Assembly: GCA_032988165.1 (NCBI GenBank)
Contig: JANTQF010000037.1
Span: 62,001 to 126,000 of the forward strand
DNA from: Emmonsiellopsis sp. PD_33
Lineage: Eukaryota; Ascomycota; Eurotiomycetes; Onygenales; Ajellomycetaceae
Direction: 5' to 3'
Length of the DNA: 64,000 nt
Shown here one piece after another: positions 44,341 to 55,800 of this stretch. Within the stretch, counting starts at the first letter, position 1. Each line of letters begins with the position of its first letter. The notes below the pieces were generated by a model. That model was not told the DNA's origin. It did no database searches and was given only the letters and a program-made list of their open reading frames with translations. The translations under genes and the position numbers were made by a program.

Positions 44341-46735
44341 CCTGGATGGCGGAAACACGGTGTCGTGTATATATTTAACAATCTCTCTCACTGACGCTCC
44401 GCAAAGCTGAAGAATGGATGTAAGGCTCGCAGCCTCGTTCATAATCTAGCCCGAGCAACAGGAATGTTTGATGGGCCTGTCCTCCAAGAGAAATTATCTC
44501 CGGCGAATGAGATAGCGATCCGAATCCTGCAATCAACAGGTAAAATGATATCCGTCCGGAGAACGTATGTCTACAATGAACCGTTGATGTCAGAACATGT
44601 ACTCAGGGTCCTCTCAGAGTCACTCTCGCTTTGTTCTTTTCTGCTCCCGTGAAAGCAGTGGGGCGTTGGGACGGCTGCCAGTGTAGCCTTTATACAGGTA
44701 GCCAAGCAACAGCGGGAAGGAGGTGCGCAGGGCCAAGAAAAGAATGATGCAAACACAAAGAATAAATGGTAGATTCTGTTGTACTGCCAAGGTGAGAAAG
44801 TGGTGCAGTGCAGCGCTTTGTACTATTTGTACAGTGATGGGAAATAATATTGAAATGGGGCGCGGGGTTCGGCAGATACCTACCTGCCAAGAGGAGGTTG
44901 ATCCCGCTGCCCAATATCGGTGATAAGCGTGCAAATGAATGGGTTTCAGCCTCAGACACGGGAATATGCCTCGAAGAGGATGGAAGGCAAGGAAGGACGC
45001 GACGAATAGGGACGGCAACAGCAGCCAACGTCACCGACGTTTTGGCAAGCTGGAAGGAGAAAACCCGCCAGGACCGGGAATGCCGGCCAGAGGAGCAGAT
45101 GGGACGCGCCGGGCCGGGGACAAAGACGTCTAGATGCTGACAAGACGGAGAGTGGTGCTGGGTATCAATCAAGGAGGGTAGGGGGTTGAAGGATAGAAAA
45201 ATATGGCCAAGGATGCGTGCGATAAGGTTACATAGATATGATCTCCTGGGAGGAGAGGACTATCGTTCGTACTTATTTTTCGTCCTTCGCCCGCCCACAT
45301 GACCGCTGCAGGGGGGCTAGCGAAACTCTCCGCGGAGAGGAAATGGAGGAGGGGCGGGACATCTCATTGAAGGATAGGACTTATCAGATCCGGGGACGGG
45401 AAAAATGATGACGAACGTGGGGGTAGGGTAGGGTGGTAGATACCGGAGGCGGCATCAGGATTCAGGTGCCCATCATACCCCTGTCGACGGAACCGGAAGA
45501 AGCAGCAGAAAAAAAAAGAAAGGAAAGGAAAGGAAATAAATGACGACGCGGTGTGGCACGAAAGGACAAATAGGATGATAGTCTGATAGACGCCGTGGTG
45601 AAATAACTTACCGAAAATAGATTGGTGAAATGGGCTATGTATGTGTTTATGTACACGCCCGGGCAGCTAGGCGACGGCCTTTGCTTCACCGGGACACCAG
45701 TCCGGGGTAGAGAGATATCGCGTCCGTCGGATAACTTTCAAGGATTATGAAGCAAGCCTCGCAATGAGGGGTCCAATGGGAAGGGGAGGAAGTTAAGACC
45801 CCGGGATAGCAAAGGAACGGGGAAGGGGGAGGAGGGGGGTGAAATTGCAGCTGTCGTAGACACCGGTGGCTCATGAGATATCAAATCGAATCAACCTCCT
45901 TACGGAGGATGGGGGGAGGGAGAACTCGGTTTTAAAAAGCCCGCCCCCGCCCCCCTATTCTTTAATTGCCTATCCGATAATGCAGTAATCAGAACTGCGA
46001 ATGAGAGGCAGATGATACACCGCGTGGCTACTGGTGCATGAAGAAATGACGACAACCATTGAGCCTTGGCCAGCAGGAGCCGGAGTCTGGCTAGATGCTG
46101 TGGTTGGTGATGGCCAGCTTGCTGATGCGCCGGGGGGAGAGAAAGCTTATTAACTAGTGGTCACAAAATAAGGCTTTCAATGGTCTGGTGCTAGTGACAA
46201 TTTAGCTCACGGAAAGCAACCTTGAAAAGCTTGGCTGCTTCTCAACAAAATTGTGTTGAAGACATCTTGCCAACTTTTATCCTCTTCTCTATTAAACTGT
46301 TTCTCTCACCTGCGAATCTAGAGGTGAATTTAAAGTAAGAGCCCTTAAAAACCTAAAAAAACCTTAAAAAATCTTTGGAAATACCCCCAAAAAGGTAAAT
46401 TTCCATTTGAGGTAATACCGGATTTTTGGATAATCCGGTCCCCACGCCAAGCCATGCCCAGACTTGAAAACCGCTAGCTTCTCCACCCGATCTCGCATTC
46501 ATGTGACCTGGTGCCAAGAGAAACTATCAGTTATTTAATCGTCGACGACAATCCATCGTTGTTCCGTACGGAGTACAGCTACATACAAAGAAAATTGGTA
46601 TCAATGCATCGAGGAATAATAAGTCAACAACTCCGAACAGAGAGGTATCTTCCCCTATCCCACAGGATACTCCATACCACTCCATACTAGCGAATGCGAA
46701 ACAACCAATCCAGACAGCTATCCCACACCCGTTCA
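44341..46735. other. 2.4-kb non-coding region with palindromes and a VosA-type site
   Basis: Upstream DNA of carbonic anhydrase and downstream DNA of the 986-residue gene (both minus strand). It holds a 14-bp palindrome CTCTCCGCGGAGAG (45326-45339), an exact VosA consensus on the minus strand (46063-46073) and an 8-bp-stem hairpin (46417-46439). Overlapping ORFs at 44620-45172 do not resemble proteins. Confidence 0.45.
46063..46073 (-). promoter_or_regulatory. Exact match to VosA consensus CTGGCCAAGGC
   Basis: The plus strand reads GCCTTGGCCAG, so the minus strand carries the 11-base VosA recognition sequence without mismatch. It lies 1.7 kb upstream of the carbonic anhydrase start and 0.66 kb beyond the stop of the neighbouring gene. 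Binding is inference. Confidence 0.4.
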
Positions 46736-49700
46736 TCATGCCTCTAGCCCTCTCCAGCCTAAGAATACATCAATTCGATCACGCAGAGATATCTTTGTCG
46801 GTGCCGCGTTGGCCTGGCTGTCGATTGTTACGGCTGTGCTATGGAGACCAGCCTGGTGATGACTTGGCAACGACAAATATCCGCTAACAATGGGGGTTGT
46901 TTCCGAAGGAGTCTCGAAGGGAACCGTGATCTGTGTTTCTTCGAGTCTGGTTTCCTGCATCTTGTCGCAATCTTCACAGGCCGGGCCCGTACATTCCTCC
47001 CCGCAAATAACAGAGATAAGGTGTTTCTGCAATCCATTATTTGCGATCGAGTCCTTCTCGCCAGTAATCCAACCCCGTCGGCGGCTTGGGAGATAATCAA
47101 ATCGTACGATCTGATTTGGCGACGTTTTCCAGGATGGCTGGGTTAAATGGAGCAGTATCACTCCAGTGAATAATGAAACGATACCGACATTCAGCGCCAT
47201 TGGGGTCATGTCAAAGTAGAGCCGGATTGCAGCCCCCAGAGCTTCCAATCCATACAGAAAAATCAGACAGACTCGAAGAGTTTGGTGTATAATCCAGAGA
47301 GTGGCGCTTTTGTCTTCCAGATAAGGTAAACCTAACCAATCCCGGTCTTCATCATCTTGTTCAATCACTGTCTCCTGGGTTTCGACTGTTGCTTCCCTGT
47401 CTCCATCGTCTTGTTCAATCACTGTCTCCTGGGGTTCGACCGTTGCTTCCTTGTGTCTTGTGCCTCTTAAACCGAGTATTCTGCTTCTTAAAAGCGAGGG
47501 CTCATACTCTATCGGCTGACCTACTTTCACAAAAAATAGCTTCGGAACCCAGGTCATGGCTGTGGCTGTTCCATGTGGTGTCCTCCACCTTATCCGAAAC
47601 TTCTTGGACTCTAGTTCGGTACACCAGATGACTTTAATCTTTGTTGTCCCAATGTGACTCGCGCTTTTGGGAAACGCGTCAACAAAGTATTCTTCCTTCA
47701 AGCCCACCATTCTAAACTCAAAGTCCCCATGAGGGCCATCAGAAATAACGACCACAAAAGCGCCGTCCTGCTGGCAAACCGCCTGCTGATACATGGACAA
47801 TATGATATAGGCCGTGTATTCCACAAAAGAACCAAAACCAAGAATTCGATGGCGTTTGTGGGCTACTCTGATTTCGCAATCCAGAACGCGCTTGTCGATA
47901 GGATCACTCGTCAATACCTCCGTTGCTCGCACTGTCAGGACAAGCGGTTTTCCTGCATCGAAACTCCCCATATAGCCCCCACCCACAGATCGCACTCCGA
48001 TTAAGCCATCGGTCGAGCACTCTACTTTTTTCTTCCATGGGCACTTGTCGGCGAGGAGTCTAAAGGTCCCGTACTTCCCATTTCGGTTCAGTGGAAGGCC
48101 AGGAATGTGCAGAAGCTGCCAACCGTCCTCTTGCAGGGGAGTTAGCGTGACTTCAATGTATATGCTGATAATGCATACGGCCCTGGTAACAAGCCTCGGC
48201 ATCAAAAGATGGAAATATCCGCTAGAGTCTTTCCCAAAAGAAACCATCTCGTCCTCGCTATCGGGAGCAGGATCTGTGTTTTCCGTTTCAAATGGGGTGG
48301 AACCTTTCAGCAGAGTATCAGCATCATCTAGGGATCTGCCAGAAGTCCAATTTTGAGAGGATGAGGACTGTCCCTGGGTTTCAGCGTCATTATTGTCGAG
48401 CCAAGATGAAACGTAGCTCGATTTCTTCTCGTCTTTGTTGGGGTCGATCTTTTGAAGAGCACTAGGTGGAGATTTGGGTTTCAGAGCGGGTTGAGGAGAA
48501 CTACTTGGTCGTTCCGGGTCGGAATTCCTTGTGGTCAGGGAAGGAAAGAACGCTGGTCGTTTTGATTCAAAGGGCCCTTCCCTTTTGGGCGACGCTGGTG
48601 GCTCTGAAATGAAGGATTTCATGGCAAAGTTGCCAGGTAACTCGGTGGACAGCCTCACTGGGGAAACTCGTTCGTGTCTGGAGTGAGATGGTATCAAAGA
48701 TGGCCTAGCTTTACGCAAGCCAGAGACATCTAAAGCCGAAGGACTCGTGGTATCGTTACGCGGGAGGCCACTCGTCGCCACACGACCTTGGGAGCTCGAT
48801 GCTCGCGAGGACTGCTGACTGCCCCCAGCTATATTCGATCTGGACGCCATAACTGGAATTTGGCTAGGTGTTGGGCGCTTGGTGGCTTGAGGGCTGGTGT
48901 CTTGGCTGGGCTCGCCGGGAGACGAAGTCGATGATGGCTCCCCAGCCGAGCCTGGACTATCACTTGTGTTTCCGGGAACAACGTCTGCTTTTGCTTTCCC
49001 CTTCCCTTCCGGACGAGAAGGGGTTGAGCGACGATCCATATATTCTGGGAACGGTTCAGGCGGACTCTCTCCTGATGCGGACCGTGGGCTCTCGGCTATA
49101 GATGTGCCTCCCTTATTCGCCCGAGTTGAGCCAAAACTTTGAGAAACATCGCTCTTCCCTGAAATGCTAGGAGGCGACGATTTTCCTTCCGCGTTGGCCT
49201 CCGTTTCTTGAAGAACCCGTTCGATGCCCTCAGGTGAGGCAATGGGGGGACGCTCGTCATCTTCAGGCGTTGGTTCAAATGGCTGCTTTCGGCTAATTGT
49301 GCTGGATGGGCTGGGAGGAAACAGTCTTCTACCAGTTGACTCTGGCAATTTCATTCCCTTAGTGTACAATGTTCGTGGCGTCTCAACACCACCCTCGGCT
49401 CCCTGGGCAGGAACAGGCGTCTCGGCATCTGGAGCATTGTCCACAGGTTGATCAGCAGGGGGGCTATTCTCATCAAGCGAATCTTCCCCGAGTTCTGTTA
49501 CTGTTTGCAGGCTGTCGCAGTGCAAGAACTTGGTATTCTCATGGTTCATGTCGAGAAGACGTAGCTTGGTGTTTGGTTCAGTTGTGAACTTTTAAATTCA
49601 CGTATTAGACCCGATGCAGCAGTCGATATAGGAGTACCAAGTGTAGCAAGTAACTCACCTCGACTTTTATAGTTACATAGACCGGATCCTTGGGTTCGCC

Positions 49701-49766
49701 GTTCCACCTGCAGTTTAGGTCGAGGCTGTGGATGGGTGGCTGGGGGAGGGGAGAGCTGGCCTCCAT
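46736..49766 (-). CDS. Conserved fungal protein with two C-terminal membrane segments
   Basis: Two exons (minus): 49766-49659 and 49588-46736, giving 986 residues. The first exon encodes MEASSPLPQPPIHSLDLNCR and joins through donor GTGAGT to FTTEPNTKLRLLD. Residues about 60-450 are Ser/Pro-rich and disordered. About 450-740 contains strands and aromatic motifs (GWQLLHIPGLPLN, GTFRLLADKCPW, FRIRWRTPHGTATAMTWVP). Residues 750-785 are two copies of an 18-residue acidic repeat EATVETQETVIEQDDEDR (DNA 47346-47453). Two hydrophobic segments follow at about 800-828 and 834-851. A cysteine set C898, C902, C907, C910 lies in the tail and could bind a metal. I recognise no family. The layout suggests a membrane-anchored protein with a large cytosolic part (inference). 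Confidence 0.75.
47346..47453 (-). repeat. Two 54-bp tandem repeats within a coding exon
   Basis: Units 47346-47399 and 47400-47453 differ at about five of 54 positions and keep frame, giving two copies of an 18-residue acidic unit. They lie just before the first membrane segment of the 986-residue protein. Confidence 0.85.
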
Positions 49767-50909
49767 TGTTTCGGTATCATATACTACCTGGTTACTACCA
49801 CGAGGCGCAGTGTTGGACAGCCGCTGATAGGGTCATCGAATCCTGGTGCTAGATCCCTATACCTCGAAGGTCCAATTGCCAATTGTCTAGCACTGTAGAC
49901 GGGTACCCAGATAGCCTGACGAGAGACCAGAGAGAAGATGGAGAGGAGAAGAGCGCGCGACAGAGAGAGCGAGTGAAGGCACAGACCATCAACAACAACA
50001 CAAGCGCGGCGGCAGTGTCGACCGGTGTTGTTTAGCCGCGCCCAAAAGGGAAACCTCGCAAACAGCCGACCGCGCCTTCCACAACAGCGGCAGTTGGCGG
50101 GGTGAGAAGGCGCATTGGTGATTCTTCTTGTTTCTGGCAGCAACGCGCCTCCGAAATAAAATTAGTTAGCTAGCTTGAACGCGGGAAAATGCCACGCTGC
50201 CCCTGTAGCGCGTTTCTGCCCGGATTATCCCTGCAGCCACCACATGCAGACAGGGATAGGGATGTTGAGATAGAGTTCCAGATGCTAGTACGTCGATAGA
50301 TAGGGGCAGTTAGATCTACGTAGACCTACCAGGCATCAGCAGCTTTCATGGGTCAGAGAAACTACTATTCGATCCAGCAAATTAGACATAGTATAGTGTA
50401 TGCCATAGCTTGCTTCTAAAGGGATGCCGAAACCCCGTTTAGCACATCCAAAGCCTTCAAAGCGAAAAAGGAACCAAGGATCATGTCACACCATTCCCGT
50501 CTCACAACACTTATCCAGCATACTTGGCAATCTAGGTAAGGAAAACAGCCAAAGAAAGAAAATGAACAGGTGTGCAAAAAGCTATTTTTGTGCGGCAACC
50601 CTTTAATCCGTAAACGTACTGTACAAGAGAATCAAATGCAATTTTGGATCCCATGGTGCAAGGAGGAAAAAAATGAACAAACAGGAATAAACAAAATAAT
50701 AATATCAAAAACCCGTATGTCCGTGCGCGCCAAGTAGCTGTATGGTTCCCAACCGCCCTCCTTTTGACACCCCCAGTGCAAATCTATCCAAATGAATGAG
50801 CACAAAAATAGAAAGTCCATGTCAGAAATACAAGGAAGAATCGTAAACCGAAAAAGAAAGGAAAGGTAAATATGGAGGCAGTTAGACCACGCAATAGATG
50901 GGGATCAAC
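49767..50909. other. Intergenic region, nothing recognised
   Basis: Promoter DNA of the 986-residue gene and 3' DNA of the velvet gene (both minus strand). ORF 49784-50143 (-) lies in the leader of the former and has no features. Nothing further was recognised. Confidence 0.4.
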
Positions 50910-52840
50910 TTAATGTGGTGTTGCGTTTCCCGAGGCTGATACATCAAACGCCTGGCCTTCACCTCCATATCCGTCGCCATTTGTCGAAGGTCCCGGCTGG
51001 GATGGGAGCACAGGCGGCGTTCCTTGTATAGATTGGTCATAATATCCACGCGCCGCATTACCGTTGCCGTTTGGTGACACCGCCTGACGGCTTGACTGGA
51101 GAGGAGGTAGGATTGTCGAGCCTGTCTGATACTGCGGTCGGTGGTACGTCTGAGGCATCATCCCCATGCCTGCGGAACCTGTAGAAGCTTCAGATGAGTG
51201 CTCCTGTGGATAGGCAGAACCAGCTTGTCTCACTTGAGAAGGGCTCTGCATTTGCCCCGTGGATTGACTGAAAGACTGACCAGGAACGAGTCCCCCCATA
51301 CTAGCTGTTTGAGAGGTCCTGTTTGGAGTAGAATCGCCCATTTGAGGCATCTGGGACGATGGAGCTAAGTTATATGGCATCTGGGTGCTTGAGTACTGAT
51401 ACCGTGGTTGTCCCATGTACCCACCGGTTCCAGGAGACCGAATCGAGCCTTCGGTCGGACCAAACGATGTCGGCGTTGTCCCTTGATGACCTTGTCGGAT
51501 GGGATATTCGGATACCCCAGCAGCCGTAGCAGGATATCCCTGCATCAGAGGCTGCTGATACGGTTGGTTTTGATATGGATTGGCGGCATGGGGTTGGTAT
51601 GCGTCCACCGGCCGGCTGGCATATCGAGCGTCGCCATCAAACATCCCACGTCCACTCATATCCACTGAGCTCCGTGGGCGCTTGGCGTCAGGCCCACCGT
51701 AATAAGGGTATTCCCGACTGGACTGGTAGGCTGTAGGAATCGATTGATTCGACACACTCGACCGCTCGGGGGAACGGGGCGCCGCCATAGTAGTCCCGTA
51801 TTCCTCCCGTGGCAAAGGACGCTTCCTATTCCGAATCAGCTACCGTGCTATGAAAATAATAGTAGCAGGACTCACATTAGCGTACGAGCCTCTTTTCTAA
51901 TTCTCAGCTTGACTCCCTGATCTGCAAATGATCTCGACAACGCGGTGGACTCTGCCATCCCAGGAAAGTTTTTGGGAGGTGAAACTGGTGAAATTAGCAA
52001 TACACTGAGGCGACTTCTGCGGCTCTCTTGCTCACTCACCTGTGAAAGGTTTCGAAATGATTGACTTGATGAAAACCACTCCCTCTGAGTACGATCGTTT
52101 GTTGGGGTCATAGGGTGCGCCGTTCCCTGGATTGTTTTTCCACTTGCGCAGCTCAAACAGGTCGAACCTCAATCTAAATTCACCCTCCATCTTGACAGAA
52201 AGGTCTCCGAAAACGAAAAAGCCTCCATCTAGAAAACTATGTGTCAGATTAAAAAGTGGCAACGGTAGTAGTCAAAGCGGAAGATCCCGGCCAACTAACC
52301 AGTATTGTCAGTGTCCTTGAGCCGATGAAACGACGAGACTAGAGTCCCTGCCAAAGCTGCCTGTGACGTTGAAACTTCATGGTCTTCTGTCGCATGGTAA
52401 AGGGTACAGTACATAAAATAGAACGGGTTTTGGAGGTAGTTCCTTTGCGCCTTGTAAGTGACTTTTCCATCAAAGACTCGACATCGAGGGACCTTACTGA
52501 GGCTGATCAACAGATTCATCGATTCTCAGCTGGATAATAGGCGGAGGATCCACCGGCTTGCGTTCTGCCATTGACTGTCAGCCATCCTGTATACACCGGA
52601 AGGTTTCAAGATCCAGGACGGTGCTCGGGTTACCTTTTTCTTTCCCTCCTGCCACACGCGCCCGCTCCGGATTCTGACGGATCGTAAGAACGTAGTCCTC
52701 ACTAAAAAAAAAAGCAATCAGGAGAGTCAGTGGACTTCCTCGTACAAGCAATTGAGAAATCGCAGCTGGGACGACAGGGTAGACACTAACGTCGGGAAGG
52801 TCGTCTGCGTGACAGGGTCTTCAAACACCGGCCCGCTCAT
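50910..52840 (-). CDS. vosA: Velvet-domain regulator, VosA/Ryp2 type
   Basis: Velvet transcription factor; VosA pairs with VelB to control spore maturation, viability and trehalose in Aspergillus, and its Histoplasma counterpart Ryp2 controls yeast-phase growth. Seven exons (minus): 52840-52791, 52701-52634, 52564-52498, 52442-52300, 52228-52040, 51984-51876 and 51825-50910, giving 513 residues. The velvet domain occupies about residues 17-190: IRQNPERARVAGGKEKERKP, VDPPPIIQLRI, NYLQNPFYFMYCTLY, AGTLVSSFHRLKDTDN, GGFFVFGDLSVKMEGEFRLRF, VVFIKSIISKPFTVSPPKNFPGM and QGVKLRIRKEARTL. A basic stretch NRKRP/KRPLPREE follows, then about 300 disordered residues rich in Gln, Pro, Ser, Tyr. An N-terminal velvet domain without the long VelB insertion and a long tail favour VosA over VelB, VeA or VelC; VelC remains the main alternative. 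The exon-4 acceptor (CAAAG) is the weakest boundary. A very long non-coding region lies upstream. Confidence 0.85.
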
Positions 52841-55800
52841 GAAGCTCAGAGTGTAAAGAGTACTGGTTTGCGAAATATCCAAGGGTCACCTAATTCTTCT
52901 TCCTGAGGAAAGGGTTCAGAAGACCCAAGGATTGATATGATGATCGCAGTCGGTACCTGTTTGATAAAAATGGAGTTTAGAAATTGATTTTCTTCAGGAT
53001 TACACGGGAAAGCGCTGCGGCGGAGAGAGCGGCGACTATCAATTCGAGAGAGCAAAAGGCGGAGATGCAGGAAGAATATCGAAACGCTATATCAAGGGTG
53101 GAGAGTGTGTGGGATAAATCTGTGACATTGAAATGGGGCGAGTCGCGGTTGGAGATGGAGGCAAACGTGCAGTAGTAGTGTCGTCAGAAACCTTTTGCGC
53201 TTAAAGTGGGAAAGCAGCTGGGCCAAGCGGCAACTCAATAAGCTTCCTGCGCCAGTAGCACCGCCAGAGAGCTCGGGAGAAGGACAAGAAACGGGCTTCT
53301 TTGTGGATCGGAAGAAAGTGGAGCGAACCGCCTTTGCTGCGAGGGCGAGCGTTAAGAGTCCTATCGCGCTCCCAACAACCACGGATAAGCCAGCAGACAA
53401 GAATCAACGTCAGCGATGAGGTAGCAAGCGCGGGTTCCGAATGACCGGCAGCTATGATGCGTTGACAGTCCGTTGGACCCGGGGTTTCTGCGCGGCGCGG
53501 GTGTGTTGAATTCGCCAGAAGGTTAGGGAGGAACCAAAAAATGGGCGTGGATTGCCCGCGATTTGAGTTCAACGGTCGATGCTGCCCAAAACTCAAAAGA
53601 ACCAAGGGTTGCTCAGTGGTCCAGGAGGGACTCTGGGGTGTTCGAGGGCCGGCGGTTTGCAGCGCGTGTAGACGTCAACTGGAGAGAGAAAGGAGGTTGA
53701 TTAACAACAGGGGCTTCTTGTATCCCGGAGGCTCGCGGCCGGCTATGCACGAAACAGCTGCGAGAAACGCCGCCTCGCCACCTCAGCAGCGCCAGGGAAA
53801 ACACAAACCTTGGGAGGAGATAAGCGTGTTTTCTGCGCGGTTGTCGCCCGTGGGTTCGCTCCGTAGCATGGGGGCAGAAACGCGCTGGTGTGTGTACCTA
53901 GTATAGGGGCTTGTGCCCGCTGTAGTTTGTCCGTAACTCGCCCAAACCTGGCTTTCTATCTCTTTCCCGGCCGTCCAACACGCCAGAGAAGACACACTCG
54001 CGTCTGCTGGAGCTGTGGGCGTCGTGGTGGTGGTGGTCGAGCAGAGCGGGAGGGTTGCGGAGAGGAGGAGGTTGGCGGAGAGAGAAGACAGGAGAGACGG
54101 GGGCAAGCGAGGGGGAGAGTCTACAACAACAACGACGACGACAACAACAACACGACAACCCTTCCTCAGGACCTTCAGGCACAACACAGACTGACAGACA
54201 GACAGACAGACAGCTGACGGCACAGGCAGGATCGTCACCGATTGAGCAGCAAAGAGTTGGACTCGCATTCATATATGGCGGGCAACAATGTCACCGAGAT
54301 CTGCGAAGGACGGAACGCTTGATACAAAGAGCATTAGCCACCATGCAGCGATCCTATGCTGTTGCGACCTCGGACTCGTCCTCCTGCTCTCACGTCACGG
54401 ATACTCGAGGGGCTGACGTCGCGGGATGTAACGCTGGGAGGGGAGCTCCCGAATACTCACAGCCCTTACCGATATAGCTGGGACGGAGGGATGAACGGAA
54501 ACGCAATACCCTACGGCCAAAAAGGAGGCCAACAGACCTCCTGTCTATCAACAGCAGAGATGGCAGCTCGCGCTGTTGACGTCGATCCGTGCCTAAAGAG
54601 TCGATATCTATTTCCGATGCAGAATGGCTGTTTCGAGAGACAAGGGCATCGGGTTGGCCACGAAAATAAAATAAATGGCTGAGGCTACTCAATGGACACG
54701 GGCGTGCATGCAGGAGACGACGGCTCAGATGTGCGCTTCAGAGTCAAGGCAAACGGTCAAGAAGATAGAAACCAGGCATACATGTTGGCTCCCTACTGGC
54801 CTTGCAGTGGATGAGGTCAACACTCCAGCCCCTGGTCAATGGGGCTTGAAAACATTGACAAAAGGGATCGGCCAGATGCAGGAAATCACAGCTTATTGGA
54901 TGAATCACATCACAGAACCCAGAGAAACATGCAGCCCAGAGACAAGTGAGATCAAAGCACGGGCGTTTTTAGCTTGGAAATGGGCGCCCGCCGCCACGAA
55001 CGGTCAACACTCTCTGCATAGCTCCAAATCTTGGGTGGGTTAATAGCTTTGGGGGTTATGGGGTATTGTACTGTTCAGTGTCCACAGCCCCTGTACAAGG
55101 AAGGAAAAAACAATCTGCTTTGGCCCACATGCTAATAATCTTAAAATACGATGCTCGGAAACTCAAAGGCAAACAGAGGATGTCTACCACCAGATACATG
55201 GCAATTCAAATCGTGAGAGGAGACGACGAACGGATTTGTTCGTCCAAGACACTCCATTCCTGCCCGTTGCGGATATGCATCCCATCAGGGATCTGGATTT
55301 TAGACGTCCCAATTATCATCCTTCATACTGTGTGAGGCCGGAGACTTCGAGCTCTGACACCAGTTACATGCCCATTCCTCGAGCTTTTCTGCAAGGACGT
55401 TTCGCAATGTACCCTTGGATCCCGATACTGTAAACCGCCTTGCGCAGGGATCAAGGCTAGCCTTCCAATATCTGCTCGGAGGCAATCATTTAAGCTATGA
55501 TTCTCCACATCAGTCGGCAAACAAACATGGGACAAAAGCGAGATGGCACCTGTAAGCTTCCGGCTATTTCGCGTGGTAATTGCAGACGGGTCTTCGCTGT
55601 TGTGATGGAGCATCTGGATCCAGAATTATTAGCGCGGAACATGCTCAGCACAAAATGGGTCCTGCCTCGAGTTCGGGATACAGGATTCCAAAAAGCTTCA
55701 GCCATATTAATCTAAACAGGTTTCGGAACTTAGCGTCTACGGGAGAGAGAAGCTTGGCCCTTTTGCAGATCAGGGATCCAATCCCGCTGAAGGGGGCTTC

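Noticed and set aside
50910..52840. Assignment of the velvet gene as VelB or VeA
   Set aside because: The domain lacks the long insertion of VelB and the C-terminal order of VeA. The velvet domain is N-terminal with a long disordered tail, as in VosA.
54675..55043. 122-codon plus-strand ORF
   Set aside because: No recognisable motif; composition like surrounding non-coding DNA.
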